Shown in pieces: positions 25,748-34,933 of a stretch of DNA of 64,000 nucleotides. The notes below the pieces were generated by a model, which searched no databases, was not told the DNA's origin, and saw nothing but the letters and a program-made list of their open reading frames with translations. Source of the stretch: an uncultured Lachnospiraceae bacterium (GTDB lineage Bacteria; Bacillota; Clostridia; Lachnospirales; Lachnospiraceae). Position 1 is the first letter of the stretch. The number at the start of each line of letters is the position of its first letter. The position numbers were made by a program, and so were the translations under genes. The stretch covers positions 1-64,000 of the forward strand of contig CANTEG010000008.1 of the NCBI GenBank assembly GCA_947652735.1, in the 5' to 3' direction.

Positions 25748-27013
25748 TTATTTTTTACTACTACTATCATTATATCTTTGCAAGAGGTTTGCCTTTGCTG
25801 CAAGGCTTCCCTCCCTATACTTCTTAACTTCACCATTGTTGTTCATGGTATTTGAAGTATAGCTCTTTAAGCTTGTGGAAGAAACCCTATTGTTAAGCTG
25901 AGTGCTTTGACCCTCAGCCTGTCCCATAGCTGCCTCCTGCATTCTTTCCATAAATGATTTCTTTCCTGAAGCTTTTTTCTTTGCATTTTTTACTGCGGCT
26001 TTCTCTTTACATTTTTCCACAACCTTTTCCATATCACATCTGCTAAAGTAAGTATTAATACAGATTGTAGTCAAAAAGCTTAAAAGTGAGCCTGTTGCCC
26101 AGTAAAGACCAAGACCTGCCGGAACATTTACACACACAATAAATGACATGATAGGGAAAATTTTCATCATCATGTTCATTGTTTTCATGGTTGCCTGCTG
26201 CGTAGGATCATCACTTGCCTGTTGTGGTGTTACCTTCATACTTAAATACTGAAACACCATGGAAAGAACAGGTATGGCAAAAGCGGCAGTAAGTGCAAAG
26301 CCCGGAGCAGTTGACAAATCTATACCACCTATAAAGCTATACACGTGCTTAATATTTTCAGCATTACTGTTTATCGCATTTATAATGTCTGGATTTCCTG
26401 CAAATAATGTTTTGAGTGAATCAATTGCATCTGCCGGCAATTTTGCAAGCACATCAATAAATGTATCAACATTTGATGTATCGAGTGCTATTGCCTTTAT
26501 TGAAGCTGCATACTCTCCATTTTGATGGAAATCCTGAAATGCCTGAACGGCTCCTTCATCTGCTTTAATAGCCTGTGCAATCGGGCTATAGTAATCATAA
26601 ATTTTACTGACATATGCAGGGAAATTTTGAATAACCCTGTATAATGCAAGGAAAATAGGCATCTGGATAAGTGATGTAAGACATCCTCCTGTCATACTTA
26701 CACCATACTTGTTCTGCAACTCACGAATTTCGCTTTGCTGCTTCAAAATAGAATCCTGATCTTTTTTTCCTTTATACTTCTTATTAATTTTGTTGACCTC
26801 AGGCTGAATATAATTCATTACCTTTGTAGATTTATTCTGCTTTATTAAAGGTACAAGCAGAAGAAGTCTTGCCAACACCGTAAAAAGAATAATTGCAACA
26901 CCGATATTTACTATTCCTATATTGGTAAGTGCATTATAAAGTACATTCAGAATAGCACCTAAAAGCTTTGCAATTGGTTTGATAATAAATCCACCTTGCT
27001 GCGTTAATAACAT
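25748..27013 (-). CDS. yidC: Membrane protein insertase YidC (Oxa1 type)
   Basis: A 421-residue membrane insertase helping SecYEG insert helices. Core helices are visible: NIGIVNIGVAIILFTVLARL (with the conserved groove Arg), LTSLIQMPIFLALYRVI, the long extracellular insertion (about residues 125-235), LTAAFAIPVLSMVFQYLSM, MKIFPIMSFIVCVNVPAGLG and LYWATGSLLSFL. A Lys-rich tail (KCKEKAAVKNAKKKASGKK) can contact ribosomes. The frame opens at an ATG (27025) overlapping the yidD stop, but that ATG lies inside GGAGG that precedes the ATG at 27013; the latter is preferred. The extracellular loop is longer than in B. subtilis YidC, as in many Clostridia. Confidence 0.95.
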   Translation of the reverse strand: MLLTQQGGFIIKPIAKLLGAILNVLYNALTNIGIVNIGVAIILFTVLARLLLLVPLIKQNKSTKVMNYIQPEVNKINKKYKGKKDQDSILKQQSEIRELQNKYGVSMTGGCLTSLIQMPIFLALYRVIQNFPAYVSKIYDYYSPIAQAIKADEGAVQAFQDFHQNGEYAASIKAIALDTSNVDTFIDVLAKLPADAIDSLKTLFAGNPDIINAINSNAENIKHVYSFIGGIDLSTAPGFALTAAFAIPVLSMVFQYLSMKVTPQQASDDPTQQATMKTMNMMMKIFPIMSFIVCVNVPAGLGLYWATGSLLSFLTTICINTYFSRCDMEKVVEKCKEKAAVKNAKKKASGKKSFMERMQEAAMGQAEGQSTQLNNRVSSTSLKSYTSNTMNNNGEVKKYREGSLAAKANLLQRYNDSSSKK

Positions 27014-27024
27014 TTTTTCCTCCA

Positions 27025-27237
27025 TTATGGAACAGGATCATATCCTCCCTTTGAAAATGGATTGCATCTTAATATCCTCCAGACTGTTAAAGCTGTTCCC
27101 TTAAAAAATCCGTACTTTTCATATGCTTCAATCGCATACTGGGAGCATGTGGGAGTATATTTGCAATGACCATACCCAATAAACCGGGATAAATATTTTC
27201 TATAAAACTTAATTAAAGCAATACAAATTTTCTTCAT
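27025..27237 (-). CDS. yidD: Membrane protein insertion efficiency factor YidD
   Basis: A 70-residue protein with the family signature [20 protein letters not shown] and [18 protein letters not shown], preceded by an amphipathic basic helix ([19 protein letters not shown]). It binds the inner face of the membrane and aids YidC-dependent insertion. Its stop overlaps the upstream ATG of the yidC frame (TAATG), so the two are translationally coupled. GAAAGTGATTG before the ATG is a weak ribosome binding site. Confidence 0.95.
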   Translation of the reverse strand: MKKICIALIKFYRKYLSRFIGYGHCKYTPTCSQYAIEAYEKYGFFKGTALTVWRILRCNPFSKGGYDPVP

Positions 27238-27290
27238 TCAATCACTTTCTTTTCTTGATGTATCAGGTTTTATTCACTTGACACAATTTC

Positions 27291-27632
27291 TTATTCATCA
27301 ACGATAATGTGATGAAGCTTGGACAAATGTAAAAAGGAATTTTCTATCTCGCGATATGATTTATCCTTTGCCGCAGCTCTTGCTATAACTACTATGTCAT
27401 ATCCCTGCTTCAGCCTGTCCTTATTAAGTCTATAGCTTTCTCTTATCAATCTTGTTATACGATGCCTGACCACACTATTTCCAACTTTTTTACTAACAGA
27501 GATTCCAATTCTACTGTAATCCAAGCTGTTGGCTCTCAGATACATCACTAAATATTTATTGGCAAACGATTCTCTTTGGTTATACACCTTGCCGAACTCT
27601 CTGCTGTTTTTTAGAGTAACAATATTTTTCAT
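27291..27632 (-). CDS. rnpA: Ribonuclease P protein component
   Basis: A 113-residue basic protein that joins RNase P RNA in maturing tRNA 5' ends. The family core is visible: VTLKNSREFGKVYNQRESFA, LVMYLRANSL, RIGISVSKKVGNSVVRHRITRLIRES with the conserved RNR-like basic helix, and GYDIVVIARAAA. It sits between rpmH and yidD as in most bacteria. AAGGTG precedes the ATG. A hairpin with a T-run lies between it and rpmH, so its level may be set by read-through. Confidence 0.95.
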   Translation of the reverse strand: MKNIVTLKNSREFGKVYNQRESFANKYLVMYLRANSLDYSRIGISVSKKVGNSVVRHRITRLIRESYRLNKDRLKQGYDIVVIARAAAKDKSYREIENSFLHLSKLHHIIVDE

Positions 27633-27690
27633 TTAATTAATCACCTTGTGATTTCAATTTGACAAGGAAAATAAAGTTTCCTATTGCATG

Positions 27691-27720
27691 AAAAACAAAA
27701 GGTCACAACGAATTGTGACC
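27691..27720 (-). terminator. Attenuating terminator between rpmH and rnpA
   Basis: On the minus strand GGTCACAA-TTCG-TTGTGACC is followed by TTTTGTTTTTC. Its first base overlaps the rpmH stop codon. It would let rpmH be made in excess over the downstream genes. Confidence 0.85.
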
Positions 27721-27854
27721 TATGCTGACAATCTTTTTCTTCCCTTTGCTCTTCTTGCGGCCAATACTTTTCTTCCATTGGAAGTGCTCATTCTCTTTCT
27801 GAATCCATGAACCTTTGATCTCTGTCTCTTCTTTGGCTGAAATGTCATCTTCAT
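27720..27854 (-). CDS. rpmH: 50S ribosomal protein L34
   Basis: A 44-residue, very basic protein: [20 protein letters not shown] and a C-terminal part with [19 protein letters not shown], the invariant L34 sequence. The open frame runs further upstream, but AAAGGAG 9 bases before the ATG at 27854 and the conserved MKMTFQPKK fix the start. It normally lies divergent and adjacent to dnaA; here about 5.4 kb of other genes separates them. Confidence 0.98.
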   Translation of the reverse strand: MKMTFQPKKRQRSKVHGFRKRMSTSNGRKVLAARRAKGRKRLSA

Positions 27855-27985
27855 AATCTTATGTCTCCTTTCTATATTTGTATGTTTTTCATTTTCAAAG
27901 AAACAAAATTTCCTATCGAGTGAAAAGACACCAAGACATATTATATTTAAAAAGACCTGCCACGTCAAGCAATATTTATTTTTTT

Positions 27986-28015
27986 CCATCCAATTGGGCG
28001 GATTTGACCAGTACT
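27986..28015. repeat. Left copy of a 30-bp flanking repeat
   Basis: CCATCCAATTGGGCGGATTT followed by GACCAGTACT. It matches 25 of 30 bases with 32954-32983. The two copies bracket the inserted exporter block between rpmH and dnaA and are in the same orientation. Confidence 0.6.
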
Positions 28016-28146
28016 AGGACAATGTACTTATTTACATGGGGGTTTTGTTATTTTATAATTTAAGTATGACATATACTCATAAGCTACAGATTATATAATA
28101 AGTGGGAGATATTTTTTACTGATTAAAAGCTTGGGAGGTACATTTC

Positions 28147-28497
28147 ATGAAACGAAAAGTGATTACTATTTTATTAAGCCTTATGTTATTTGGGGGTACA
28201 GCATTGCAGACCTATGAGAGTAAAGCGGTTAGCTTATCCGTATCAACAAACGGACCAATAAAAGCCGTTTCCAACAGTTCAGCCACATTACAGGTACGCT
28301 GGACTAACACGCAAGGAGAAAGCGTACTTACAGCTACAAAAAATTTAAAAAACATTAGTGTCAGCGTCAGCTTTGGTGGTTTTACATATACAAACAGCAC
28401 AGTTTCTCTACGTCCCGGATATTCAGCAAAAGCAACCAAAGATGTAGGATATGTCCACACATACTTATATGGGAGTTCCGTATATGAGATAAAATAA
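28147..28497 (+). CDS. Small secreted protein, possible bacteriocin-like peptide
   Basis: A 116-residue protein with a signal peptide (MKRKVITILLSLMLFGGTAL) and a likely cleavage after SKA near residue 27. The mature part is rich in S, T, V and G, with alternating strands (LSVSTNGPIKAVSN, SVSVSFGGFTYTN) and a C-terminal HTYLYGSSVYEIK. No Cys. It is the first gene of a block with an ABC-2 exporter, a pattern seen for secreted bacteriocins of the lactococcin 972 type and for other exported peptides; the sequence does not clearly show either family. GGGAGG precedes the ATG. Confidence 0.55.
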   Translation: MKRKVITILLSLMLFGGTALQTYESKAVSLSVSTNGPIKAVSNSSATLQVRWTNTQGESVLTATKNLKNISVSVSFGGFTYTNSTVSLRPGYSAKATKDVGYVHTYLYGSSVYEIK

Positions 28498-28559
28498 TAA
28501 TTAATATCTTTAATTTTATATAGTCTGTAGCTTTATTATAACAAATCGGGGGAATTAAT

Positions 28560-29861
28560 ATGAAAACAAAACGAATCCTGTACATATTATTGACACTTTT
28601 TTTGCTGCTTGGCATTTCTCTGTTTTATATAGCAAAAAAACAACATAAAAAAAATACCAGCAGTGAATCAATACTTTATACGAACGAACATGGTGGCATA
28701 TATGGTGCTCCCACTCCTGATGGGGTTTTCTATATCTATATTAAAAACAATGGGTATCTGGACTATTTTATCCGATTTATAGATTACGAAACAGGACAGG
28801 ATATTGCCGTATGCAACAAGCCGGAATGTTCACATGACACAAGGGACTGCAATGCTTTTTTATGTAGTTCTGTCTCTGCAGATGAAAATAAAATGGCATT
28901 TTATATTTTTACTTTTAACCATAAGCTGTATTTTTCAATTAGGGAGGGAGACGATGATGCCGGTGGTGTAAGCAGTATGTCCTTATATGCACAGGATTTT
29001 GACGGTGAAAACAGAAAACACCTTTTTACGCTGGACCATGAGTTGTTCCAGCAAATTGTAACCTTTGAAAATACAATTATTTTTTCAACTGCCTATAATG
29101 ATAAAACATTTATGAAGCAATTTGAGGGTAAGGATATGTCACAGGTAACAAGTGAAGATTATGACGAAATGCAAAAACATATTTGCTATAGTCTATGGTC
29201 GTATAATACACAAACCGGAGAACTTACCAAGCTTCAGGAATCCTTTGGCAAACGTGAAAAAGAATATGCCATAGAATCCATTGTCCCGTCCGATGATGAA
29301 CATGGATTTTATTATGTTTCTGGTGCCGGTGCTGATTTTTCTTCAACATGGTACTACTATGATATCGCTTCCAACACATATGAAGAGATTATGACAGACT
29401 TTTCAGCCTGTGATGTTTTTGGCACGATGCGAATTTATAATAAAAAGCTGTATTATCGTGATAAAGATACAGGCGACTTTTGTTGTTACGACATAAATAC
29501 AGGAACAATAACCAAACTGGCAGATATGGGGGAAAGTACAGATTCTTTCCTATCAGACGATAAGCTTTTCTGGAATTGGGGCTATGGTGAAGATACAGAT
29601 TACGCAAAAACCTACCAGAGATGGGTTTACTTTGACTATAAAAAAGAAAAGTTTTATGTGGCAAAGGAAGGCGGACATTATCCAATCTACTCATCGGGAG
29701 AGAAAGGTATCGTGGATTACACGGATTATTATAGTATGGAAATTTTACAGTCACAAAATATCGCATACGATTATCAGGTAACTGATATGAATACATATTA
29801 CAAAGACTGCTATAAGGAATATGAAAATGAATATGCGGACGCATTATTAAATATAAATTAG
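28560..29861 (+). CDS. Membrane-anchored surface protein with a Cys cluster, beta-propeller-like
   Basis: A 433-residue protein with one N-terminal helix (RILYILLTLFLLLGISLFYI), then an outside part of repeated beta strands with aromatic/acidic turns (FYIYIKNNG, LYFSIREGDDD, LYYRDKDTGDFCCYD, KLFWNWGYGED), suggestive of a propeller. Early in it lies CNKPECSHDTRDCNAFLC, a Cys-rich segment often placed at this point in Lachnospiraceae surface proteins. GGGGG before the ATG. It ends 13 bases before the ABC ATPase gene. Unknown function; it may act as receptor or immunity protein for the neighbouring exporter. Gene and neighbours are much richer in A and T than the flanking housekeeping genes. Confidence 0.6.
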   Translation: MKTKRILYILLTLFLLLGISLFYIAKKQHKKNTSSESILYTNEHGGIYGAPTPDGVFYIYIKNNGYLDYFIRFIDYETGQDIAVCNKPECSHDTRDCNAFLCSSVSADENKMAFYIFTFNHKLYFSIREGDDDAGGVSSMSLYAQDFDGENRKHLFTLDHELFQQIVTFENTIIFSTAYNDKTFMKQFEGKDMSQVTSEDYDEMQKHICYSLWSYNTQTGELTKLQESFGKREKEYAIESIVPSDDEHGFYYVSGAGADFSSTWYYYDIASNTYEEIMTDFSACDVFGTMRIYNKKLYYRDKDTGDFCCYDINTGTITKLADMGESTDSFLSDDKLFWNWGYGEDTDYAKTYQRWVYFDYKKEKFYVAKEGGHYPIYSSGEKGIVDYTDYYSMEILQSQNIAYDYQVTDMNTYYKDCYKEYENEYADALLNIN

Positions 29862-29874
29862 GGTGGTATATAAT

Positions 29875-30738
29875 ATGTTGGAAATAAAAAACTTAACGAA
29901 ATACTATGGTGAAAAGTGTGCCATAAATAATATATCCATGCAATTGTCTCCGGGAATCTATGGTTTTTTAGGTCCTAATGGTGCAGGAAAAACAACCCTT
30001 GCCAATATGCTTGTAGGTAATTTAACCCCTACGGATGGAGAAATTTTATATGATGGACATCCTATTTCAGAGCTTAACAGTAAATACAGGGAAAAAATCG
30101 GTTTTATGCCTCAGCACCAAAGCATTTATGATTTTTTTTCAGGGCGGCAATTTCTTTCGTATATTGCAGAATTAAAAGATATACCCGAAAAAGAAATTAA
30201 AAACGAAGTATTACGTGTAATGAATCAGGTTAACCTTACAGAACAACTGGAAATTAAAGTAAAAAATTATTCTGGAGGCATGAAACGCAGATTATTACTT
30301 GCACAAGCATTATTGGGAAATCCAAAATTTATTATTTTAGATGAACCGACAACAGGGTTAGACCCAAAAGAACGGATAAGAATGAAAAATGTCATTTCTA
30401 AATATGCAATGGATACCATTGTAATTATCGTAACCCATATTGTACCTGATATAGAATATATTGCTAAAGAAATTGTTCTTTTTAAAGAAGGAAAAATTGT
30501 AGAATATGGTACACCTGAACAACTAACGGCTTCTATTGATGATAAAGTATATGAAATCTGTATTTCCAATTCAGATTTAGATAACATACAAAATACTTAT
30601 CAAATCAGCAATATAAGAAGAGAACATGAACATATTTATGTACGCATCATCACAGAAAAAGAACCTGAAAATTTTCCGCATGTAAAAGTAAAAGCTAATT
30701 TAGAAGAAAAGTATCTTTCTGTTTTTGGAGAGGAGTAA
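29875..30738 (+). CDS. ABC transporter ATP-binding protein (ABC-2 exporter type)
   Basis: A 287-residue CcmA-like ATPase. Walker A GPNGAGKTT (residues 34-42), Q-loop GFMPQHQS, signature YSGGMKRR, Walker B FIILDEPTTGLD, switch His in VTHIV. The C-terminal 70 residues (after GTPEQL) are the extension common in ABC-2 exporters for peptides or drugs. The frame opens at a GTG (29863), but GGGTGG lies 8 bases before the ATG at 29875. It precedes the permease gene by 8 bases, so the two form one exporter. Confidence 0.88.
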   Translation: MLEIKNLTKYYGEKCAINNISMQLSPGIYGFLGPNGAGKTTLANMLVGNLTPTDGEILYDGHPISELNSKYREKIGFMPQHQSIYDFFSGRQFLSYIAELKDIPEKEIKNEVLRVMNQVNLTEQLEIKVKNYSGGMKRRLLLAQALLGNPKFIILDEPTTGLDPKERIRMKNVISKYAMDTIVIIVTHIVPDIEYIAKEIVLFKEGKIVEYGTPEQLTASIDDKVYEICISNSDLDNIQNTYQISNIRREHEHIYVRIITEKEPENFPHVKVKANLEEKYLSVFGEE

Positions 30739-30746
30739 TACCCACT

Positions 30747-32918
30747 ATGTTAAAAAAATCTATATATTTAAGTATATATGATACGAAAAAGATTTTATCA
30801 AATAAAATATTCTGGCTCACATTCTGTATTAGTTTACTTTTTTTTATTATTATTTGTTTTAATTATGGAAAAAATCGTGGATTTTCCGATAAAAACTACA
30901 AATTACTAAAGAATTATGTGCAAACATATAACACAAATGAAATGATCAATACAGATTATGAAACAGGTATAGATTATATTGTAAATACCTATAATAAAAT
31001 GGTTGAAGCAAAAGAAAATAATACATATTTTCAAAATTATTTTTTTGACAATACAGATATTTCAGAAGAATATAACTTATTTTCATATATAAGATATGAT
31101 ATTGATGCTGCATATTCCTATGCAGACTTTTTAAAAAATACAAGAGAAACTGCAGATTTGATTTCCAATATCTCTATCTTTTCGAAAAGCAAAAATGATT
31201 TTTCAAAACGAAATATACAAAAAACAAAATCTGACTATGCTTCATTTTCTGAAGAAATAATATCTTATACAGGAAGTCGCGGTATGTCAGAACTGTTACA
31301 TATGCCTGCTTACTCTGTCATTGTATTTGTCTTTCTATTTATATTAACAATTCTATTAGTAGTAGATGATAAAAACAATCATTATAATATGCTTTATAAC
31401 ACTATGAAAAATGGAAAATCCGTTTTAGCTTTATCAAAAATCTGGACACTGCTATGTTTTTCTCTTATATTTACATTTTTACTTACCGGCATAACATTAT
31501 TTATTTCAATATTTCGTTATGGTTTTATTGACATGACTTGTGCTATACAATCTTTTTATGGTTGTTATCAAAGCATTTTTAACATGAAAATTATCACTTT
31601 TTTGTTTTTATTATTCTTATTAAGATGGATTAGTGCTTTTATGATAGGCATTTGTCTTCTCACACTTACAAATTTAATTTCAACCATCCAGATATATACC
31701 TTAATTTCAATTTTAGTTTATGTAATTGGGCTTCTTTTACAAAATATAAAAGGCAATACACTATTTTCCTTAATGAAATACATTTCTCCTTTTTATTTAC
31801 TGCAATCAATTGGCTTTTTATCCGAATATAAAAATATAAATTTTTTTGGATATCCTGTATTATTTACATACATATCCCTTTTATTGTTTTTCATCATACT
31901 TGCGGTAATGACTATACTTTTCATTATTGGTTACAGCAAGGCAAACATAAGACAACCTTTATCCCTTTCTTTTTCTTTGAGAAAAAAAACAGATAAAAAT
32001 ATTAAATTTAAAAGACACAGTATTTATACCTATGAAATGTATAAAATCCTTTTTGGAAGAAAATTATTACTTTTATTTTTGTTAATAGGACCATTATTCT
32101 ATATTTTTTTAACGCATACAACAAAACCTGAAAACTTTGACAGACAATATTATATGAGATATATGCATTCATATGAAGGAGTACTTTCTGAAAAAAATAC
32201 AAATCTGATTGAAATGGAATCTAAACGTTTAGAATCTGCATTTAAAAAACAAGAGCAGATTCAATATCAATATGAAACAGGAAAATTATCAATGTCAGAA
32301 TATTTTCCCCTTATATCAAAATATCAGTCAATGACTGTAAGCAGTGGGGGTTTCTCACTTGTAGAATCAAGGCTGAATTATCTTTCAAAAAAAGATTTTA
32401 CGAAATGGCTTGTATATGAAAAAGGTTGGTACATATTTCTGGGAGTTGGAGAGTTTGAACGTCAAAATTTTCTTATACTTGCATTTTCCTGCCTTTGTGT
32501 GCTTATATCCGTATCAGGCATATTTCCTATGGAAGAAGAATACCAGACTTCTTTTATTTTAAATACATGTAAATATGGTCAAAAATATCTTGAAAAAAAT
32601 AAAATAAAGGCTGGTATCAGTTGTACCTTCATTTCATTTATAATAACATATTTGCCTTTATTTATATATTGTTGTCAAATATATGGTATGAACAGCTTTT
32701 TTGCTCCTGCTCCCTCACTCCCTTATTTGGAAAAAGTACCTTCATTTATTTCTATTCTATTTTTTACAATAATAGCTTTGACAATAAAATTTTTATTTTT
32801 ATTATTTTTTACAATGTTTATTATATATTTATCAAAAAAATTGAAAAGTACACTGAAAACTTATGTTGCTGGAATATTATTTCTTATAATACCGGTTGTT
32901 TGCTGTTTTTTCATTTAG
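30747..32918 (+). CDS. ABC-2 type permease, double-length
   Basis: A 723-residue membrane protein with about 12 helices in two similar halves: each half begins with a helix after a basic start (DTKKILSNKIFWLTFCISLL; MYKILFGRKLLLLFLLIGPL), then a large outer domain (about 100-150 residues), then a helix cluster. This fits a fused tandem of two ABC-2 half permeases, so a single polypeptide may pair with the ATPase dimer. Low-GC codons dominate (AAA, TTT, ATA). GGAGAGGAG precedes the ATG. Likely exports a peptide or provides self-protection; inferred from the gene block only. Confidence 0.75.
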   Translation: MLKKSIYLSIYDTKKILSNKIFWLTFCISLLFFIIICFNYGKNRGFSDKNYKLLKNYVQTYNTNEMINTDYETGIDYIVNTYNKMVEAKENNTYFQNYFFDNTDISEEYNLFSYIRYDIDAAYSYADFLKNTRETADLISNISIFSKSKNDFSKRNIQKTKSDYASFSEEIISYTGSRGMSELLHMPAYSVIVFVFLFILTILLVVDDKNNHYNMLYNTMKNGKSVLALSKIWTLLCFSLIFTFLLTGITLFISIFRYGFIDMTCAIQSFYGCYQSIFNMKIITFLFLLFLLRWISAFMIGICLLTLTNLISTIQIYTLISILVYVIGLLLQNIKGNTLFSLMKYISPFYLLQSIGFLSEYKNINFFGYPVLFTYISLLLFFIILAVMTILFIIGYSKANIRQPLSLSFSLRKKTDKNIKFKRHSIYTYEMYKILFGRKLLLLFLLIGPLFYIFLTHTTKPENFDRQYYMRYMHSYEGVLSEKNTNLIEMESKRLESAFKKQEQIQYQYETGKLSMSEYFPLISKYQSMTVSSGGFSLVESRLNYLSKKDFTKWLVYEKGWYIFLGVGEFERQNFLILAFSCLCVLISVSGIFPMEEEYQTSFILNTCKYGQKYLEKNKIKAGISCTFISFIITYLPLFIYCCQIYGMNSFFAPAPSLPYLEKVPSFISILFFTIIALTIKFLFLLFFTMFIIYLSKKLKSTLKTYVAGILFLIIPVVCCFFI

Positions 32919-32953
32919 AAGATAAATTACATAAACATTTACCCATGACAGAC

Positions 32954-32983
32954 CCATCCAACTGGGCAGATCTGCCCAGTATT
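32954..32983. repeat. Right copy of the 30-bp flanking repeat
   Basis: CCATCCAACTGGGCAGATCT followed by GCCCAGTATT; 25 of 30 bases match 27986-28015. In this copy the inner 20 bases are a perfect palindrome that also forms a terminator stem. Confidence 0.6.
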
Positions 32984-32986
32984 TTT
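32961..32986 (+). terminator. Terminator after the exporter block
   Basis: ACTGGGCAGATCTGCCCAGT is a perfect 20-bp palindrome followed by ATTTTT. It ends the exporter transcript just before the origin. Confidence 0.8.
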
Positions 32987-33286
32987 ATCCACAATTTTTT
33001 GATTTCCATAATATATTTACATAATGTTATCCACAAAATGTTATTAACCTGTTGATAACTTGTAGAATTATTGTTGATTTACTTTCTTTGCCCCCATTTT
33101 TCAACATTTTATAATTGTTGATTACTCTTAGTAAATAATAATTTAATTTACATAAAACTATTTCACATAATATTATAGGTTATTTATTTCTTAAAAATCT
33201 TGTAAATATCCAAATTTTATAGTATATTATAGATAGTTATGCGCTCATTTTAAAATGGGTTTTTAGATATAATTGGAGGAATGTAA
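32985..33286. other. oriC: Candidate oriC with DnaA boxes upstream of dnaA
   Basis: Two perfect DnaA boxes TTATCCACA at 32985-32993 and 33027-33035, and a variant TTATCAACA on the minus strand at 33050-33058, followed by about 150 bases of A/T-rich DNA that could unwind. Gene directions diverge around this point: leftward minus-strand genes, rightward plus-strand genes. A possible dnaA promoter (TTGTAA then TATATT) lies near 33209-33232. The number of perfect boxes is small, so the dnaA-dnaN gap or the parS region could contribute. Confidence 0.6.
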
Positions 33287-34663
33287 ATGAAAGCTTTAAT
33301 AGAAAGTAAATGGGAAGATATTTTATCTCTTTTGGAAACTCAATATGACATTTCTTCTATTATGATAAATACATGGATTCGTTCCTTAAAAATATATGAA
33401 GTAAGAGATAATACCATTTATTTTTATGTTGATGAAAAGCTTGGTGAAAATGCTGTCAAATTTCTACGCAGAAAAGAATTTGACTTATTTTTATTGTCTT
33501 CTATCAGAGAAACAGTAAATGACAGCAACATTGAAATTGTCATTGACGAAAAAAAGAATTTTTCATCCAATGAAGAATCTGATGAAGATAAAAACAATCA
33601 ATCAGAATCTTATAAGGAAGCAATAAGCAGAAGTAACCTGAATCCTAAATATACATTTGATACATTTATTGTCGGAGATGGTAACAAGCATGCTCATGCT
33701 ACATGTCTTGCCGTTGCTGATATGCCGGCTCAGGATAATTTTAATCCTTTATTTTTATATGGAAATTCAGGTCTTGGAAAAACTCATCTTATGCAGGCCA
33801 TTGCTCATTATATACTTCAAAAAGATGACAATATCAATGTTTTATATGTTCCATCAGAAGTATTTACAAATGAAATTATAGATGCCATAAGAAATCACAC
33901 TACAACAGAATTCAGGGAAAAATATCGCAAGGTAGATGTTCTTCTTTTGGATGATGTTCAATTTCTTATAGGAAAAGAAAGTACCCAAAATGAATTTTTC
34001 CACACGTTTAATTCATTATATAACGATAAAAAACAAATCATTTTATCATCGGACAAGCCTCCAAAAGAAATCAAAACTCTTGACCAGAGAATTATTTCCA
34101 GGTTTGAGTGTGGTGTTCCTATTGATATCCACGAGCCTGACTATGAAACACGTATGGCAATACTAAAGAACAAAGCTGAAATGGATCACCTGAAAGGAAT
34201 TCCTGATGAAGTTTTCTCTTACATAGCTGAAAACATTACCAACAATGTCCGTGAGCTGGAGGGTGCCTTGAATAAAATAGGTATTTTCTCTAAACTTATG
34301 AACGAAAATGTTACACTTGAGACTGCAAAGGAATCACTTAAGGATATTATAAATAAGGATAATATAGTTACCATAACCCCTGACATAATTATAAAAACAG
34401 TATCTGAACATATGAATATTTCTGAAGATGACATATGTTCCAAAAAAAGAAGTCAGGATATTGCCACTGCCAGACAAATTGTTATGTACCTTTGCAGGGA
34501 ATATACTGTCCTTGCACTTAAATCAATTGGCAATGCCGTAGGGGGAAAAGACCACGCAACTGTCATAAACGGTATTAAACGAGTGGAGGAAAAGCTGCTT
34601 GTGGATCCTTCTTTCAAGGCTACCGTTGATACTATTATTAAAAAACTTAATCCTAACAAATAA
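33287..34663 (+). CDS. dnaA: Chromosomal replication initiator protein DnaA
   Basis: A 458-residue AAA+ initiator that binds DnaA boxes and opens oriC. Domain I at residues 1-80 (WEDILSLLETQYDISSIMIN), a short acidic linker (SSNEESDEDKNNQSES), AAA+ domain with Walker A GNSGLGKT (159-166), Walker B LLLDDVQF, sensor 1 ILSSDKPPKEI and the Arg finger in RIISRFECG. Domain IV carries the DnaA signature DHATVINGIKRVEE. Length is normal. GGAGG precedes the ATG. It is followed by 270 bases of AT-rich DNA and dnaN. Confidence 0.99.
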   Translation: MKALIESKWEDILSLLETQYDISSIMINTWIRSLKIYEVRDNTIYFYVDEKLGENAVKFLRRKEFDLFLLSSIRETVNDSNIEIVIDEKKNFSSNEESDEDKNNQSESYKEAISRSNLNPKYTFDTFIVGDGNKHAHATCLAVADMPAQDNFNPLFLYGNSGLGKTHLMQAIAHYILQKDDNINVLYVPSEVFTNEIIDAIRNHTTTEFREKYRKVDVLLLDDVQFLIGKESTQNEFFHTFNSLYNDKKQIILSSDKPPKEIKTLDQRIISRFECGVPIDIHEPDYETRMAILKNKAEMDHLKGIPDEVFSYIAENITNNVRELEGALNKIGIFSKLMNENVTLETAKESLKDIINKDNIVTITPDIIIKTVSEHMNISEDDICSKKRSQDIATARQIVMYLCREYTVLALKSIGNAVGGKDHATVINGIKRVEEKLLVDPSFKATVDTIIKKLNPNK

Positions 34664-34933
34664 TTATCAACTATATGTTAATTAATGTTATAAACAAGTA
34701 TGTTATTTTGTTGATTACTTTATTATTTTTTCTAAATCATATTTTTATAATTTTAATTATCCATAATTGATTAACATTAATATCAGACTTTAACAACACC
34801 ATTTTAAAGTTAATTTTTCTTGTAAATACGTTTGTACAGGAATTTTAAACATATTAACACCCATTAATAATAATACTATTAATTTATTAAATATATATAT
34901 TACATTTTCACAATCGAAAGGGGACAATTACAA
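34664..34933. other. AT-rich dnaA-dnaN intergenic region
   Basis: 270 bases of very AT-rich DNA with DnaA-box-like TTATCAACT at 34664-34672 and TTGTTGATTA near 34710. No ORF. It may form the second part of a bipartite oriC as in B. subtilis, but no perfect TTATCCACA is seen here. Confidence 0.4.

Noticed and set aside
33240-33262. GCTCATTTTAAAATGGG before dnaA as a mini leader copy.
   Set aside because: Only GCTCAT/ATGGG is shared; the TGATGTTYAA part and inner modules are absent and the region is AT-rich, so chance is likely.
34664-34933. A tRNA, small gene or leader copy in the dnaA-dnaN gap.
   Set aside because: No cloverleaf, no ORF with ribosome binding site and no leader motif seen.
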